Positions 22,390 through 32,475 of a stretch of DNA of 64,000 bases are shown here, one piece after another. The position numbers and the translations under genes are program-made. How positions within the stretch are numbered: the first letter of the stretch is position 1; each line of letters begins with the position of its first letter. This stretch comes from Isoetes taiwanensis (lineage: Eukaryota > Streptophyta > Lycopodiopsida > Isoetales > Isoetaceae). Location of the stretch: the NCBI GenBank assembly GCA_021234155.1, contig JAJEKV010000021.1, forward strand, positions 16,877,563 through 16,941,562. The letters run 5' to 3'. Below the pieces are notes generated by a model. The model saw only the letters and a program-made list of their open reading frames with translations. It ran no database searches and was not told where the DNA came from.

Positions 22390-25300
22390 CTAAAATGATT
22401 AGGTGCAGACAGAAGTTATTTGGTACTACTACAGCAATTTGGTCTATGGTGTTTTTCTTGTTGTTGTCGGTTGATTTTCATTGTGGTCTTCCTTTCTTAT
22501 AGAACATCATAATGTCTTCATATTTCATTACCACCAATATTTGATGAAGTATAACAGTTACTTCGGTGTCTAATTTATTATTCGCATAAAAATGGCACAA
22601 CAAAATTGTGCGCAAAACCACCACCTAAGGTGCAATTCATTTTGAATCTCCGAGAAAATAAGGATGTTATAAAAAAAGAGCATAACAACCTGTTATAAAC
22701 TTGCGCTGTCACTGTTTTGTAGAGACGATCAGTCTTACAACATTGCCCTTTTTTACATATGGTGTAAGTTTTATGGACTCAATTAATATGGCAGACAGTC
22801 TAAAAATAACCTTGAAGTTTTCAAGTACTTCAAATTCTTTTCTTTTTCTTCTTCTTCTTTAATCTTGAACATGGAACATCCATCCTTGTCACTGATTTCA
22901 GTCATTCAAAACAAAAATATTTAAATAAATGACTGCGTTAAATAAACAATAGCTTAAAATAATGGTCAAGAACTTAGCTGAGCTATTGCAAATGCTGCAC
23001 ATTGTTCCATCTATCCATTTTTGTCCTTAGCCAAGCCAACTAAAGGAATACAGATTTCCATTCCAATGCCTTCATAATGTCCAGAATGTACGCAATGCTT
23101 ATATTTCGAGGACCTCCTACACCTGCAGTACCTCCATAAGATTTCAGAAATTGGCTGGAGTTTACAATAGTTCTTGATCCACATCTGCAAAATCAACATA
23201 ACATCTATATAAACAAAACTGTCTAATGGATTTTTGAAAAGACCTATAGGAATCTCAGAGGAAGAATGAGTGCCCAGCACAAATGAATAAATACATGTCT
23301 TTTTTGCACTTGCTGGCAATAACAATCCTTTTTCTTCAGAGAAAAACACCCATTTAGCAAAAATGTGATCGCCGCAACCCTATAAAATCAGAACATTTTA
23401 GGAAATCAAATGCAAACTCACATTGGAACATGCAGATCTATTCTACAATAATCCAATAGGAATTTGTTCAATGAAGAAGGGGTCTCATGACCACAAAAAA
23501 TCCTTACTTAAGCATGCTTGCAACAACAAACTTAAAAATCTGTATTTGCATGATTGCAGCAATAAACTGTTAAAAATCACAAAGCCCTATCCTATGAAGG
23601 ATACAATTTTAAAAAAAAGATTACCTGAACGTTTTTAGATTGCCAAGATTTGCCGTGCTTTCAATCTAACATGATAAGAGTTCCCGTTAAGAATCCAAAT
23701 GGGGCCCTATCAAGAAGGATAAGGCTTAAAAAAAAAAATTACCGGATGGTTTTTTTTCATAATCGAATGCACTTCAAGCTGAAAAAATGAAAGAGATAAG
23801 TAACATCAGACATTTTGCACTCCATATATTCGGAGAAGGAATAAGATTAGTTAGTGCAAATCAATCAGGCAAACCGCCCTGTGCAAGTAGGAAAAACGGT
23901 TTTAGGATAACGTCCATAATCCAAAAAATGCTCGTTTGCTCCGAAGCTCTAATGTACAAAATCATTAAATCTGCGAGCATGAAGCAGTACCGCAAGCCGA
24001 GCCTATGCAAAGAGGAAAAAATGTTCTAGGATAAGAATCCATAATTGACTGGAAGGATGAAATGTTTGTCAAAACCCCAAGAAATGTAGAGGTTGTTATT
24101 TGCAGGTCGTAGGAGTATGCAGCGTGAAAATCAAAGAAGTCGAATGCTCTTAAGCTTGGCTGGCTTGCTTCAACAATCGTCTGTAAACAAAAGAAAAAAG
24201 CACAAAAACATAAGAAAAGAAGTAGATGGAAACCTACATTCTGGATTGTCAGAAATGGGTATATCGGTTCCAATCGTTAGCTCCTTAATCTTCGGCGACT
24301 CCTATGTTTCCTTTGCATCAATGGCTCAGAGCCTCCTTTGCTTCAGCGACCTCTGCTTCAGCACAAACAACTTTAGTTTTAGAATGCCACAACCGACTAA
24401 CGTCCATTATGCAAAGAAAAAAATTATAGAACCATTGTATACCTGTATGCTTCAGCGATCCTCTGCTGCTATATCGATTGCTCTTGTGATTTAAAGCAAC
24501 ATTTAAGGTAAAATTTAGTGAGTAATTCCTAGCAATAATAGAAGTCGGATGAGAAGCACATCATCACAGCGATATCTCTGCCGTTTCATAGAGGAGAGAA
24601 TGCCTGAAAGGGAAAATGCCGAAAATTAGTTGGAAAAGAAAAAATATCTAACCTGCACCCTGCACCGTATCCAAAATCCAAGCACGCTTTGATAATCCCA
24701 GCATTGCTCCAACGATTGCTCCGGCTCTAGCATGCAAACACCTTGATTCGTTTTGTACAAACACTAAGCAAGGAGGCCGTTTCCATTGTACCAGGCTACA
24801 TTCCAATAAAAAAATAGTTTGTTTTAAAAATAAAAAACCCAAAGATAAATTCTAAAAAAAGGAATCTCTAGCCCAAAGGTTAAAAAAACCAATAGTTTTT
24901 CACAAAAAAAAACGAGTTTCCGATCGCCGGAAAAATAATTTGGCGTCCAAAACACGGAAAACCTTAGCGTATATTCATACGCAAAAAAACCAAAAAGTTT
25001 TTCACCGCCGGAAAAACAATCAGTAATGACGGCCGTCAGATTATCAGATATACCCCTGATATGCCAGAATATGCCAAAACCAACCCTCCCCCTAACGAAT
25101 TGCCCCCTTAACAGGGGCAATCCAAAAAGAGCTTGGATGTGTTATAGATCACAACTTAAATCACAAAGGTTAAATAAAAAGTGCAAGATGTGCAGTTGAG
25201 AAAGTCAAGCTTCTAAGGCATTCTAAGTAAAAAGCATTTTTTATATCTAGTGCATAGTATTTTCCACAAATTTTATAGTATGGTTTATGATCCTATTCCA

Positions 25301-26638
25301 GAATAGCCTAAACATTTCTATGCACAGAAGCTATATTTGATTAAGACCTATTCTGGATGCAGCAGATCCATTCAGGTATTTGCATCTTCATTGAGGTTTT
25401 TGCACCTTCATTGTTTGGCATTGTGACAATCATTGTTTGATGTTTGCAGTAATGATAATGATGATCTAAATGTCAGTGATCAATATAAAACTAACTTTTA
25501 GTTATTGAGTATCTGACGATAAATCTGTCTGATTACGGGAGACATGATCTTGCCAACAATACTAAATAAATGTAAACCTTCACCTTTTCAAACTGCTTTA
25601 TCTTACATGCACAACTCCCAGCAGATAGAGCTTTAATTGGGAATATTGTGATGCAGGTATTGTAAACAGGTTTGGAACTGATTCTTTAAGTCATCTCCCA
25701 TATAGACTGCTTAAAATCATGATGGATCTATTCCACTGGAATATAGGATCTTGCTCATTGCATGTTGTAGTTGCATGTCTTGGATTGTGCTGTATTATGC
25801 TGCAAACTGCATCCACAATGAAATTGGACATTATGTAAGATTCTGCAGTGTTCAAATATGTGAAAGCTAAATGTAGACACCAGCATTGGGTCAGGAGATC
25901 TTACTTGCTTGTAGGTTCTAGCTCTAAAGAGGTTGCTATGCCTTCAATCCAGCTTGCAAGCAGCCGGAACATGGTACATAGATGAAGACATTTACATGGA
26001 ATATACTTGTGCTGAATGTGTGGATGATATGATTTATATAAATGGTTGCTTCCTCTAGCTGCGTGGAAATGCATATGGGAAGATATATTTGACCACAAAA
26101 ATACATTCTAGCAGTGGCTCAAGCTATGCACACAGTTTATATATGCCAATTCACTGTCTGGCTCTTGTATGACCACGCACAAAAAAAATGCTAATATTAA
26201 TCATGGCAATGATCTCGACTGGTAGTGGCAATGATCTCGACTGGTAGGTGCAGAACTTAGGTGCACAATATTTTGAGGCTGTAAGTGGGATTCTTATCAA
26301 CCATGGCAACATGCTTTATAGTACATAATCAAGACGCCCTGCAAGGCCTCAACCTCTTTTAAAAAAGTTTCAAACTTCACCATTACCTGCATAACATTCT
26401 TTCCACCAACATATGTGTCAGTTATAGTAAAAGTCTATCTTGATGCAAGAATGGCTACTCTAAAACCTCTTCTTAGCAGATTCTGCAAGAAAAAAGCAAA
26501 AATTGAAGAAAATATTAAACAAGCAGTTATAAAAAAATAGAGAATATAGATCAGATTCAACTAACCTTTAGAAGAAATTATGCTTCATTTGGATTCGAAG
26601 TCTCCATATTCTATCAGGTACCACAATTATCGGTGAGC
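22390..26638. other. largely non-coding; possible exon remnants on the minus strand
   Basis: No gene recognised. Exon-like pieces bounded by splice-like signals occur on the minus strand: about 26484-26397 (ttgcag ... ATGCAG|gtaatg), the stretch ending at about 26571 (TCTAAAG|gttag) next to the family B insertion, and about 23187-23011 (tgcag start; open piece FLKSYGGTAGVGGPRNISIA). They contain in-frame stops in most frames. They may be parts of one decayed minus-strand gene interrupted by the retrotransposon. A 22-bp exact tandem duplication (TGGCAATGATCTCGACTGGT) lies near 26203-26248. Confidence 0.3.
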
Positions 26639-26643
26639 ATTTG
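26639..26643 (+). repeat. target-site duplication ATTTG, left
   Basis: ATTTG precedes the 5' LTR of the chromovirus and is repeated at 39779-39783 after the 3' LTR. Confidence 0.92.
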
Positions 26644-28243
26644 TGTGACGTTCCAAGTATTTATACGGTATACGTATAAATATACCGACACGTCACCCAG
26701 TAAAGGTACGCCACCATGGGGTATTGTAACCTAGGGGGTTGACCTAAAAGGGGTTAAATTAGCTATGCTAATTTAATCATTAAGGATAATAACCTATGAT
26801 TAGGGAATTAATGTCTAAGTGATTAATTAGGTTAATCAATGCTTTGGGAAGCCGCCACCTCCAGCATGGGGAATTCCAAATTGGGCCATCAACTTGACCC
26901 CTATCCCTAATTGACTCCCAAAATCGATCAAGAGGAGCAGCAGTTGAGCGCCCACCTTGCCAAGCACCTTTACCTGTGTGTCCAGAGTTGAGCGCCAAGT
27001 CCAGGGAAGATGGAAGCACCAAATGACAACGGATCCAGCAGGAACTCAGGTGGGTGGTTAGTATAGCTTGAGGATTCTAGAGTAGCACCCCTGTTGGGCA
27101 CTTGTTGTGTTTATTTCTTCTGTTCTCTCTGTGCTTTACTTGTAGGAACTAACCCTTGATTGTAAAGGTGAGCTCTCTTTATTTCTGATTCTGGTCTTGC
27201 TCTTAAAGGATGGATTGATAGTTCTTTGCATAGTATTACTCTGGAAATGGGGGAATTAAAGGGGGTAGAGACTTCTGAGCCATGTTAGTAGTATACTCCT
27301 AGGTTGATCCCTGTATTTCCCATTAAATGCGGCCTGTGTGCAAGAGACCACCGGGTCGTAGACGCTATGGAATGACTTAGCACCAGAGAAGGGACACAGT
27401 GGTGAAGTGGGGGTGGGGTCTTGCACGAACATAAAAGGCTTCTGAGACTCCTACAGTGGGCTAGGCCTGATAGCCGGTCACGTAGAGGGCCGGGTATGGG
27501 TCTGACACTCCCTGGGTGTAGTGGTGTGACCCGTATGGGGCACCATGCACTTTGAGTAGATTTAGGGTGAGTAAGTCGGGTACGGATGCGGGGGTCGCTG
27601 ATGCGACACGTATTCTCTAGCTCACCCATGGAACCACTGTGATCCTGGAAGGGGACGCTTCCCTGACCTGCCTCATCGGACCGGGGCGTCATGAACCCTG
27701 GAGTAGGCCCAAAGGGTGATTCCTTGAGCCTGCGTCTCCGGAAGGCTATAGCGAAGCCATAGCGTGAATCGACCCATCTGCAAAGTGTGCACAGGAGGGG
27801 CGGATGGAGTCGACAACCCTAGCCACTATTCTATGCCAGCCAACGCCAGGTTATACCTCTGTCTGCTGATCTCTTGGGACCAAGCCGTCAGTCCATCCTC
27901 ACAGGAGTCTGAGCCGGGGTAGAACCTGGGGATTTGGGGCGTTTTCCTTAGGATTAGATGTATCTTCTTTGCCGTTGGTATTTGGATGGATGTGCCACCC
28001 TTCGTGGTGGTTATTTATATATGATTTATGCTGTGTGCTAACCTTGTATTCATGCTTCCGCGACTTAGGAGTCCCATCGAAGGCGTGGGCCGAATGACCC
28101 CTCTGTGTCCTTCACTCGAGCATCTTTCTATAGATGGCCCGGGATAGACGGAGGGCCCTGCTCATGGCGAGATGGTCGCCATGGGAGGGGAAAATCCCCG
28201 TATGTATACAACCAGGTGTCGTATATATTCAGGGAGCGTCACA
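26644..28243 (+). repeat. 5' LTR of the family B chromovirus
   Basis: 1600 bp, starts TGTGACGTTCC and ends GGAGCGTCACA; the ends form a short inverted repeat (TGTGACG/CGTCACA). It matches 38187-39778. It has an insertion-like difference near 26770-26795 and lacks a segment containing ATCGATTGGCC present in the 3' copy. Confidence 0.95.
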
Positions 28244-28244
28244 G

Positions 28245-28256
28245 TGGTATCAGAGC
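28245..28256 (+). promoter_or_regulatory. primer binding site, tRNA-iMet
   Basis: TGGTATCAGAGC one base after the LTR end: the classic plant primer site for first-strand synthesis. Confidence 0.95.
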
Positions 28257-28425
28257 ATGGTTTTGGGAAACCAAACTATTGCACCGGCCACATACTAACT
28301 CGTTAGATCGCTATTTAGTGAGTGAGGAATTTTGGAGTAGTTTGAGATTTGGGCGGTGTATTAGATATTGCCATGGTAAATTCAATGTGGTTTAAGTGTA
28401 ACTTTGGAGATGAGTACCCGGCGCA

Positions 28426-28440
28426 AAACCCTAACCCTAA
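28426..28440 (+). promoter_or_regulatory. double telobox upstream of the H3-fold ORF
   Basis: AAACCCTAACCCTAA, two overlapping teloboxes. Teloboxes are known promoter elements of growth-linked plant genes. It lies about 400 bp before the ATG of the H3-fold ORF, inside the retrotransposon. Confidence 0.55.
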
Positions 28441-28624
28441 TCGGCGGGCAGGGGGTACCCGGGTGTTGCTGGCGACGGTGACGAGGTCGAGGTAGGGCCT
28501 GCCCGCCGCCCTAATTTGAATTAAAAAAAAAAAAAACCTAACCTAAAGCGGCGGCAAGGGTACCCGACGCTCTGGCGGCAGAAATGCTTCGAGGTAGGGG
28601 GTGCCCGCCGCCCTAATTTCGCGT
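28441..28624 (+). repeat. two diverged GC-rich tandem units in the leader
   Basis: Unit 1 (about 28441-28520) and unit 2 (about 28547-28624) share GGCGG-AGGG-TACCCG, then CGAGGTAGGG and TGCCCGCCGCCCTAATTT, in the same order and spacing. They are separated by an A-run and CCTAACCTAA. Confidence 0.75.
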
Positions 28625-28838
28625 TTCCGCTCGTTTTTATTTTTTTGGGTAAAAATTCAAATTTAATTTAAGGGTCATATTTTTCATTATTTCTCTTAAC
28701 GTTGGTTGCTTCCCTGAGCTCTGCCTAGCCGCCATTGCCGCCGAACCTCAAGCTTTCTTCCGCCATAGCCCTTTCTGTTTGCAACCTCGTCCCTCGCCTA
28801 TCTACCCCAAGCGCCTATCCAGCGCCCACTTATTAGGG

Positions 28839-30197
28839 ATGAAGGAAGCCAAGCAAGTGTACAAGCGGCTGCCCCGCTATTCTAGATGCTCTATAGCTTC
28901 TTTGATGGCCGAACTTTTGCCACGTCCGAACCCAACTGCCGAAATGGAAGCCAAAACTGAGGAGTTGCTGGAACACTTTGCGAAGCGTTTCTATGAAGGG
29001 ACTAGGATACCATACCCGCTCTTCTGCTATAACGAGCGCTTCGTATATAAGCTTAATGCCATGCGGGAGTCCTACACCGTAATTGAGGAGGCAGATGGCG
29101 TCCAGCAGTATGCACGGTTTTGCCCACCAGAAGGGGATGAGCAGGCTGAAGCCGAGCCCATACAGATGCAGGCCCATAACATCCTTCAAATGGCCCAAGC
29201 AGCGGACCTCCAATGGCTTGCAGCCGATGATCCTGCTGCGCAAGCTCAAGGGTACCGTTACCTTGGAAATGGGATGTGTCTCTTTGGCGGTGGTTCGTAT
29301 ACCCTCCCATCTTTTTCATATGAGGAGGAAACTAATCGTATCATTTGGGAAGCCGAAACACCCTCATTCTTCACCGATCAGTTCCAACGGGCTGTCGAGC
29401 ACATGCAGGCCAACCCTCCACGGTATTTCCTGGAGCTTAAGCGAAGAATGGACGCTCAGATAGCCAGGGAAAAACGAGCAGAGGAGAAGGCAGCACTCCT
29501 GGCACAATCACAGAAGGCAACTCACTTGACAGAGGAGGCTGCTAAGCTTCGTGAAGATACCCTCCATGCACAGCAGTTGGAACAGGAGCAGATTAGGAAA
29601 AGAATGCAGGACGAAGCAGAGCAGAGGGCGAGAGAAGCAACAGAAGCAGTTAAGGAGCGGCTTAGGAAGGAAGAGGAAGAACGGGGTCGTCTGGATAGAC
29701 AAGATCCGCCACCTACGAGCAATCCTTTCCATCGCAGAAAGCGAAAGAGTACGGCCCGTAAATCCGGTGCACAGTACAGGGAGCAGCTCAAGGCTCGGGG
29801 TGGTGTCGCCAAAGCTGCAGGGGACAATCAGCGGGATGAGATCATCCGAAAGGCCCGTCATCCAAGGACAGCAGGGAAAACTCTTCCTGGAGCCCCGCCG
29901 CAACCAAAGAGGAAGCATCGGTTCAAAGCACTGCGGGAAATAAGGAAGTACCAGAAGTCCACCGAATTCTTGCTGCGTAAACTTCCTTTCCAACGCCTCA
30001 TCAGGGAAATTGCCCAAGAATATAAGACCGACTTACGGTTTCAAATGCATGCAATTCTCGCACTTCAGGAAGCGGCCGAAGCTTATCTGGTGGCCCTCTT
30101 CGGGGACGCCAATCTATGCGCCATTCATGCTAAACGTGTCACTATAATGCCGAAGGACCTCCAGTTGGCACGCCGGATCCGAGGGGAACGGCCGTGA
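28839..30197 (+). CDS. coiled-coil protein with C-terminal histone H3 fold, retrotransposon-encoded
   Basis: Intact 452-codon ORF; ATG at 28839 is the first in frame. Residues 1-195: unrecognised, partly helical ([20 protein letters not shown] start). About 198-285: long charged coiled coil rich in E, K, R, Q. 297-303: basic cluster. 305-309: TARKS, matching H3 residues around K9/S10, followed by R-QL as in the H3 tail. 360-452: complete H3 histone fold, [79 protein letters not shown]. Loop 1 has canonical H3 length, without the insertion typical of many CENH3s, and PGTV before ALREI is missing. H3 pairs with H4 in nucleosomes; here a role in particle, targeting or chromatin packaging is inference. 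It may derive from H3 or from an H3-like plant CENH3. Confidence 0.95.
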   Translation: MKEAKQVYKRLPRYSRCSIASLMAELLPRPNPTAEMEAKTEELLEHFAKRFYEGTRIPYPLFCYNERFVYKLNAMRESYTVIEEADGVQQYARFCPPEGDEQAEAEPIQMQAHNILQMAQAADLQWLAADDPAAQAQGYRYLGNGMCLFGGGSYTLPSFSYEEETNRIIWEAETPSFFTDQFQRAVEHMQANPPRYFLELKRRMDAQIAREKRAEEKAALLAQSQKATHLTEEAAKLREDTLHAQQLEQEQIRKRMQDEAEQRAREATEAVKERLRKEEEERGRLDRQDPPPTSNPFHRRKRKSTARKSGAQYREQLKARGGVAKAAGDNQRDEIIRKARHPRTAGKTLPGAPPQPKRKHRFKALREIRKYQKSTEFLLRKLPFQRLIREIAQEYKTDLRFQMHAILALQEAAEAYLVALFGDANLCAIHAKRVTIMPKDLQLARRIRGERP

Positions 30198-30515
30198 GAA
30201 TGTTAAGTTGTAATATCGATGTACTCTTTTTATATATTAATATATCACTAAGTTCAAGTTTTCCCATCTTAGCATGATAGTCAAATCTCTCCTCTTGTGA
30301 TTGTTATCTAAGGTTCTGAATGAGACACCATGATAATCATAATAATCGTACTGGAAAAAAAAAATATAAATAAATAAAATAAAATAATAATAATAATTAG
30401 CTGGCGCCTCGAACTCCGTGCGTGAATATTTAAACAGTCATATTCACTTAGGGTTTGTCATTCTCTTCAGTCGTCCTTCTTGTTTTCGCTCCTCCTTCTT
30501 TGTCTCTTCCTTCTC
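30198..30515 (+). promoter_or_regulatory. spacer with TATA-like box and telobox before the H4-like ORF
   Basis: Begins as an AT-rich 3' UTR-like stretch and contains an A/T simple repeat (about 30352-30400). TATTTAAA at 30427-30434 is followed by TTAGGGTTT (telobox, reverse) at 30448-30456 and a CT-rich leader to the ATG at 30516. This arrangement looks like a small plant promoter and 5' UTR, suggesting separate transcription of the second ORF. CTCTTCAG at about 30473-30480 could alternatively be a splice acceptor. Confidence 0.5.
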
Positions 30516-31391
30516 ATGGATTATGAAGGCCGTTTAGCCTGGTACATGGGAGGCGAGCAGTGGGATCCTCAGGTCCCCTACCCTCTTCTAGACCCTCTCC
30601 TGCAGTGCAAGGTTGATCTTGTTGACAACATGCGGGCACACCCTCATTATGATGTCTTTCTTGAGTTTTACAATGAGGAAATCCTACCGCATGCAGAACT
30701 TTTGAGCGAGCCGCCTCAACCTTATCTCCACAAGGACATTTTATCGCAGATGTTTGGGGATGACCGTCACGGCGATGAGATTCTTAGGGGCATTGTCAGA
30801 CGTGCTAAGCACGCCCCCATTCTTGACCTCGGCTCCAACGAGCTGTACTTTGAAGCCCAGTTTGCCCTTGCCCTTATCATGGATAGATACATTGACAGCA
30901 CCGACACGGCCTTGGAGCAAGCCAAGTCCCCACTTCCTCCAGATCCTGAAGAGGATGAACTGATAAGCTATGCTGATTTTGTAAGATGGAAGCAATTGGC
31001 CACAGAAAAGCCTTTACCTCATAGTAAGGGCCAAGCACTTGTCGGTTTAAGTTCGCTGCCTACCATAAAGGTTGGGAATCAAGATTACTTGCTGCTGAGT
31101 GATATTCAATGGGCATATCAGCATATTGCTAATAAGGGCAAGCAAAAGACGGCCCATCTCCTTTATGAGTTGGCCGAGTACTGTCAGGGTCAAGATGACT
31201 TTGTGGATTACTCTCGGCCTGACTATCTGCCGGAGATACACCGACTGCTTAATTATCATCCTCTTGACATTGAGCCCGTCCACACTCTACTGTCGCTACG
31301 GCAGTTAATGATCCAGAGTGCTCCTTCCTCAATTCCTGAGTCAGCTTCCACGCTACGGGCCCACATGTTCCCAACATCAGCGATGTTGTAG
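30516..31391 (+). CDS. 291-aa retrotransposon ORF with histone H4-like stretch
   Basis: Intact ORF; ATG at 30516 (MDYEGRLAWYMGGEQW). An in-frame hydrophobic stretch upstream has no ATG, so no signal peptide is claimed. Residues 92-137 (30789-30926) align without gaps to the H4 core from its IRRLARRGG region to TEHAR: a VRR pair, then S..LY.E......L.....I....T..E.AK at the right spacing, with hydrophobics matching helices 1-2. A longer acidic loop (SPLPPDPEEDEL) leads to ISYADFVRWKQL, which resembles H4 helix 3 (VTAMDVVYALK). The flanks (1-91, 165-291) are unrecognised. About 10 of 45 core positions are identical by eye, so this is a diverged H4-type fold or another histone-fold protein. It follows the H3-fold ORF and stops 5 bases before the next ATG. 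Confidence 0.6.
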   Translation: MDYEGRLAWYMGGEQWDPQVPYPLLDPLLQCKVDLVDNMRAHPHYDVFLEFYNEEILPHAELLSEPPQPYLHKDILSQMFGDDRHGDEILRGIVRRAKHAPILDLGSNELYFEAQFALALIMDRYIDSTDTALEQAKSPLPPDPEEDELISYADFVRWKQLATEKPLPHSKGQALVGLSSLPTIKVGNQDYLLLSDIQWAYQHIANKGKQKTAHLLYELAEYCQGQDDFVDYSRPDYLPEIHRLLNYHPLDIEPVHTLLSLRQLMIQSAPSSIPESASTLRAHMFPTSAML

Positions 31392-31396
31392 TCAAG

Positions 31397-31925
31397 ATGG
31401 AAGAAGACCCAACTGTTGAAGATTTATGTGATGAAAGCCAGTACGCTCAGGAAGAGAAGGAATTGGTTCAAGAGGAGGAACTGCCGCAGAACTTCGAGTC
31501 TGAATTGGTTTCCTTAACCCATCCGGCTGTTGTGGGGTTGAAATGCCATATCACTCGATTCTTCTTGTCAGCTTTTACAAGCAGGCAAGTCCTCTTCTTT
31601 GCTAAAGCAATTGCACCTGAAGCAGAGGCGGCTGTATGGGCACTTAGGGCACTTTCTACGACAGCCGGCCATAAGAAGTTGCCCACCCAACCTCGAACAG
31701 GTCATCCTGGTAAATCGTGATCTGGCCATTGCAGTGTTTGACCACGATATCGGCTCTTGGATGAATTTGAGTCTCCTGGTTGCAGCGCCATTAGCTACGA
31801 ATGTTCCTCCAGAGATAGCTTCATCAGCTGCCTCATCAATTAACCCTAGTGTGTTACTTCTGCGGCACCGACCAGAACCTGAGTTTGACACCCAAGCACA
31901 AGATGCTGAAGGGTCGACCTCTTAG
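31397..31925 (+). pseudogene. retrotransposon ORF with possible H2A-like fold, one frameshift
   Basis: ATG at 31397, five bases after the previous stop. The first 107 codons (to 31720) start with an acidic segment (MEEDPTVEDL... ELVQEEELPQ). From about 31535 they read GLKCHITRFFLSAFTSRQV, comparable with the H2A start GLQFPVGRIARFL....AERV, then an alanine-rich helix ending GHKK. A one-base change in a C-run near 31680 moves the continuation to another frame (PNLEQVILVNRD, cf. H2A PRHIQLAIRND), which runs to a TAG at 31923-31925 and includes SSINPSVLLLRHR, faintly like the H2A tail. The alignment is by eye, with low identity. If real, the histone part was one ORF of about 175 codons. Confidence 0.45.
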
Positions 31926-32089
31926 TTCTAGATTTTATCAGACAATTGTATTCAGTTTTATGTAATTTTGATCTTGTACTGTTGAAAACCATTGAATTGT
32001 TTTCTTTCCTTCATTGCTTATCTCTCTTCCATAGAGTTGTAATATAAGAAATTGTTCCGTGTCATATATTCATGCTTGCCGTCTTGCAG
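31926..32089 (+). other. spacer ending in a splice-acceptor-like site
   Basis: T-rich spacer after the third ORF. A good acceptor consensus, GTCTTGCAG, ends at 32089, just where the fourth open frame starts. The donor is not identified. Confidence 0.4.
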
Positions 32090-32475
32090 ACGAGGGACTC
32101 GAAGAATATGAAGAAAGAATCACCAACTAGATACGAAGGGATGATCCAGGGCCTCCCGAACAAGATTACGGCCAACGATATGGGGAGTACCCGAAGCGAG
32201 ACGGTGATTATGAGATAGGGGAACCTGAAGAAGAAGGAGAGCCCTATGATCCCGCTAAAGGCTTGGAAGTAGTTAACATTCTCAGAGAACGGGCCTTTGA
32301 GGACTTACAGCAAACTCTTCGTCGAACATGGAACTATTGGGACATGACAAGGCATGAAGCTTTTGCTGATGCCAACGATCACTTGTGGCAGATTTTCTAT
32401 GCCTTAAGGAGGCTCTTTAATCTCCTTATCATTAGCCCCACGCTAGACTACCAACCTATTATCGTCCAGGCCTAG
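32090..32475 (+). pseudogene. fourth retrotransposon ORF, weak H2B-like pattern, one in-frame TAG
   Basis: Open frame from the acceptor-like site at 32089 to the TAG at 32473-32475, interrupted once by TAG at 32128-32130. There is no ATG at the start, so it would need splicing or fusion to upstream sequence. It begins with an acidic, tyrosine-rich part (GQRYGEYPKRDGDYEIGEPE), then VVN...ER (32269 on) and MTRHE about 25 residues later, at the spacing of the H2B FVNDIFER and ITSREI elements. A further helix follows (LWQIFYALRRLFNLL). Identity is low. The strongest reason to consider H2B is its place after H3-, H4- and H2A-like ORFs. Confidence 0.3.

Noticed and set aside
24093-24494. 133-codon plus-strand ORF
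   Set aside because: No recognisable motif, splice context or repeat relation.
28779-28838. Twenty extra residues before MKEAK on the H3-fold ORF
   Set aside because: They require a TTG start; the first in-frame ATG is at 28839.
29508-30017. Minus-strand ORF of 169 codons
   Set aside because: Shadow of the conserved H3-fold ORF on the other strand.
30480-30515. N-terminal hydrophobic signal peptide (FSLLLLCLFLL) on the 291-aa ORF
   Set aside because: It is read only from a TTG codon; the first ATG is at 30516, so this is more likely 5' leader.
28839-32475. Host histone genes that happen to lie near a retrotransposon
   Set aside because: They are inside one element bounded by matching LTRs with an ATTTG duplication, after its primer site and before its gag, all in sense. 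Unlike host H3 (about 136 aa), the H3 is fused to a 350-residue N-terminal extension.
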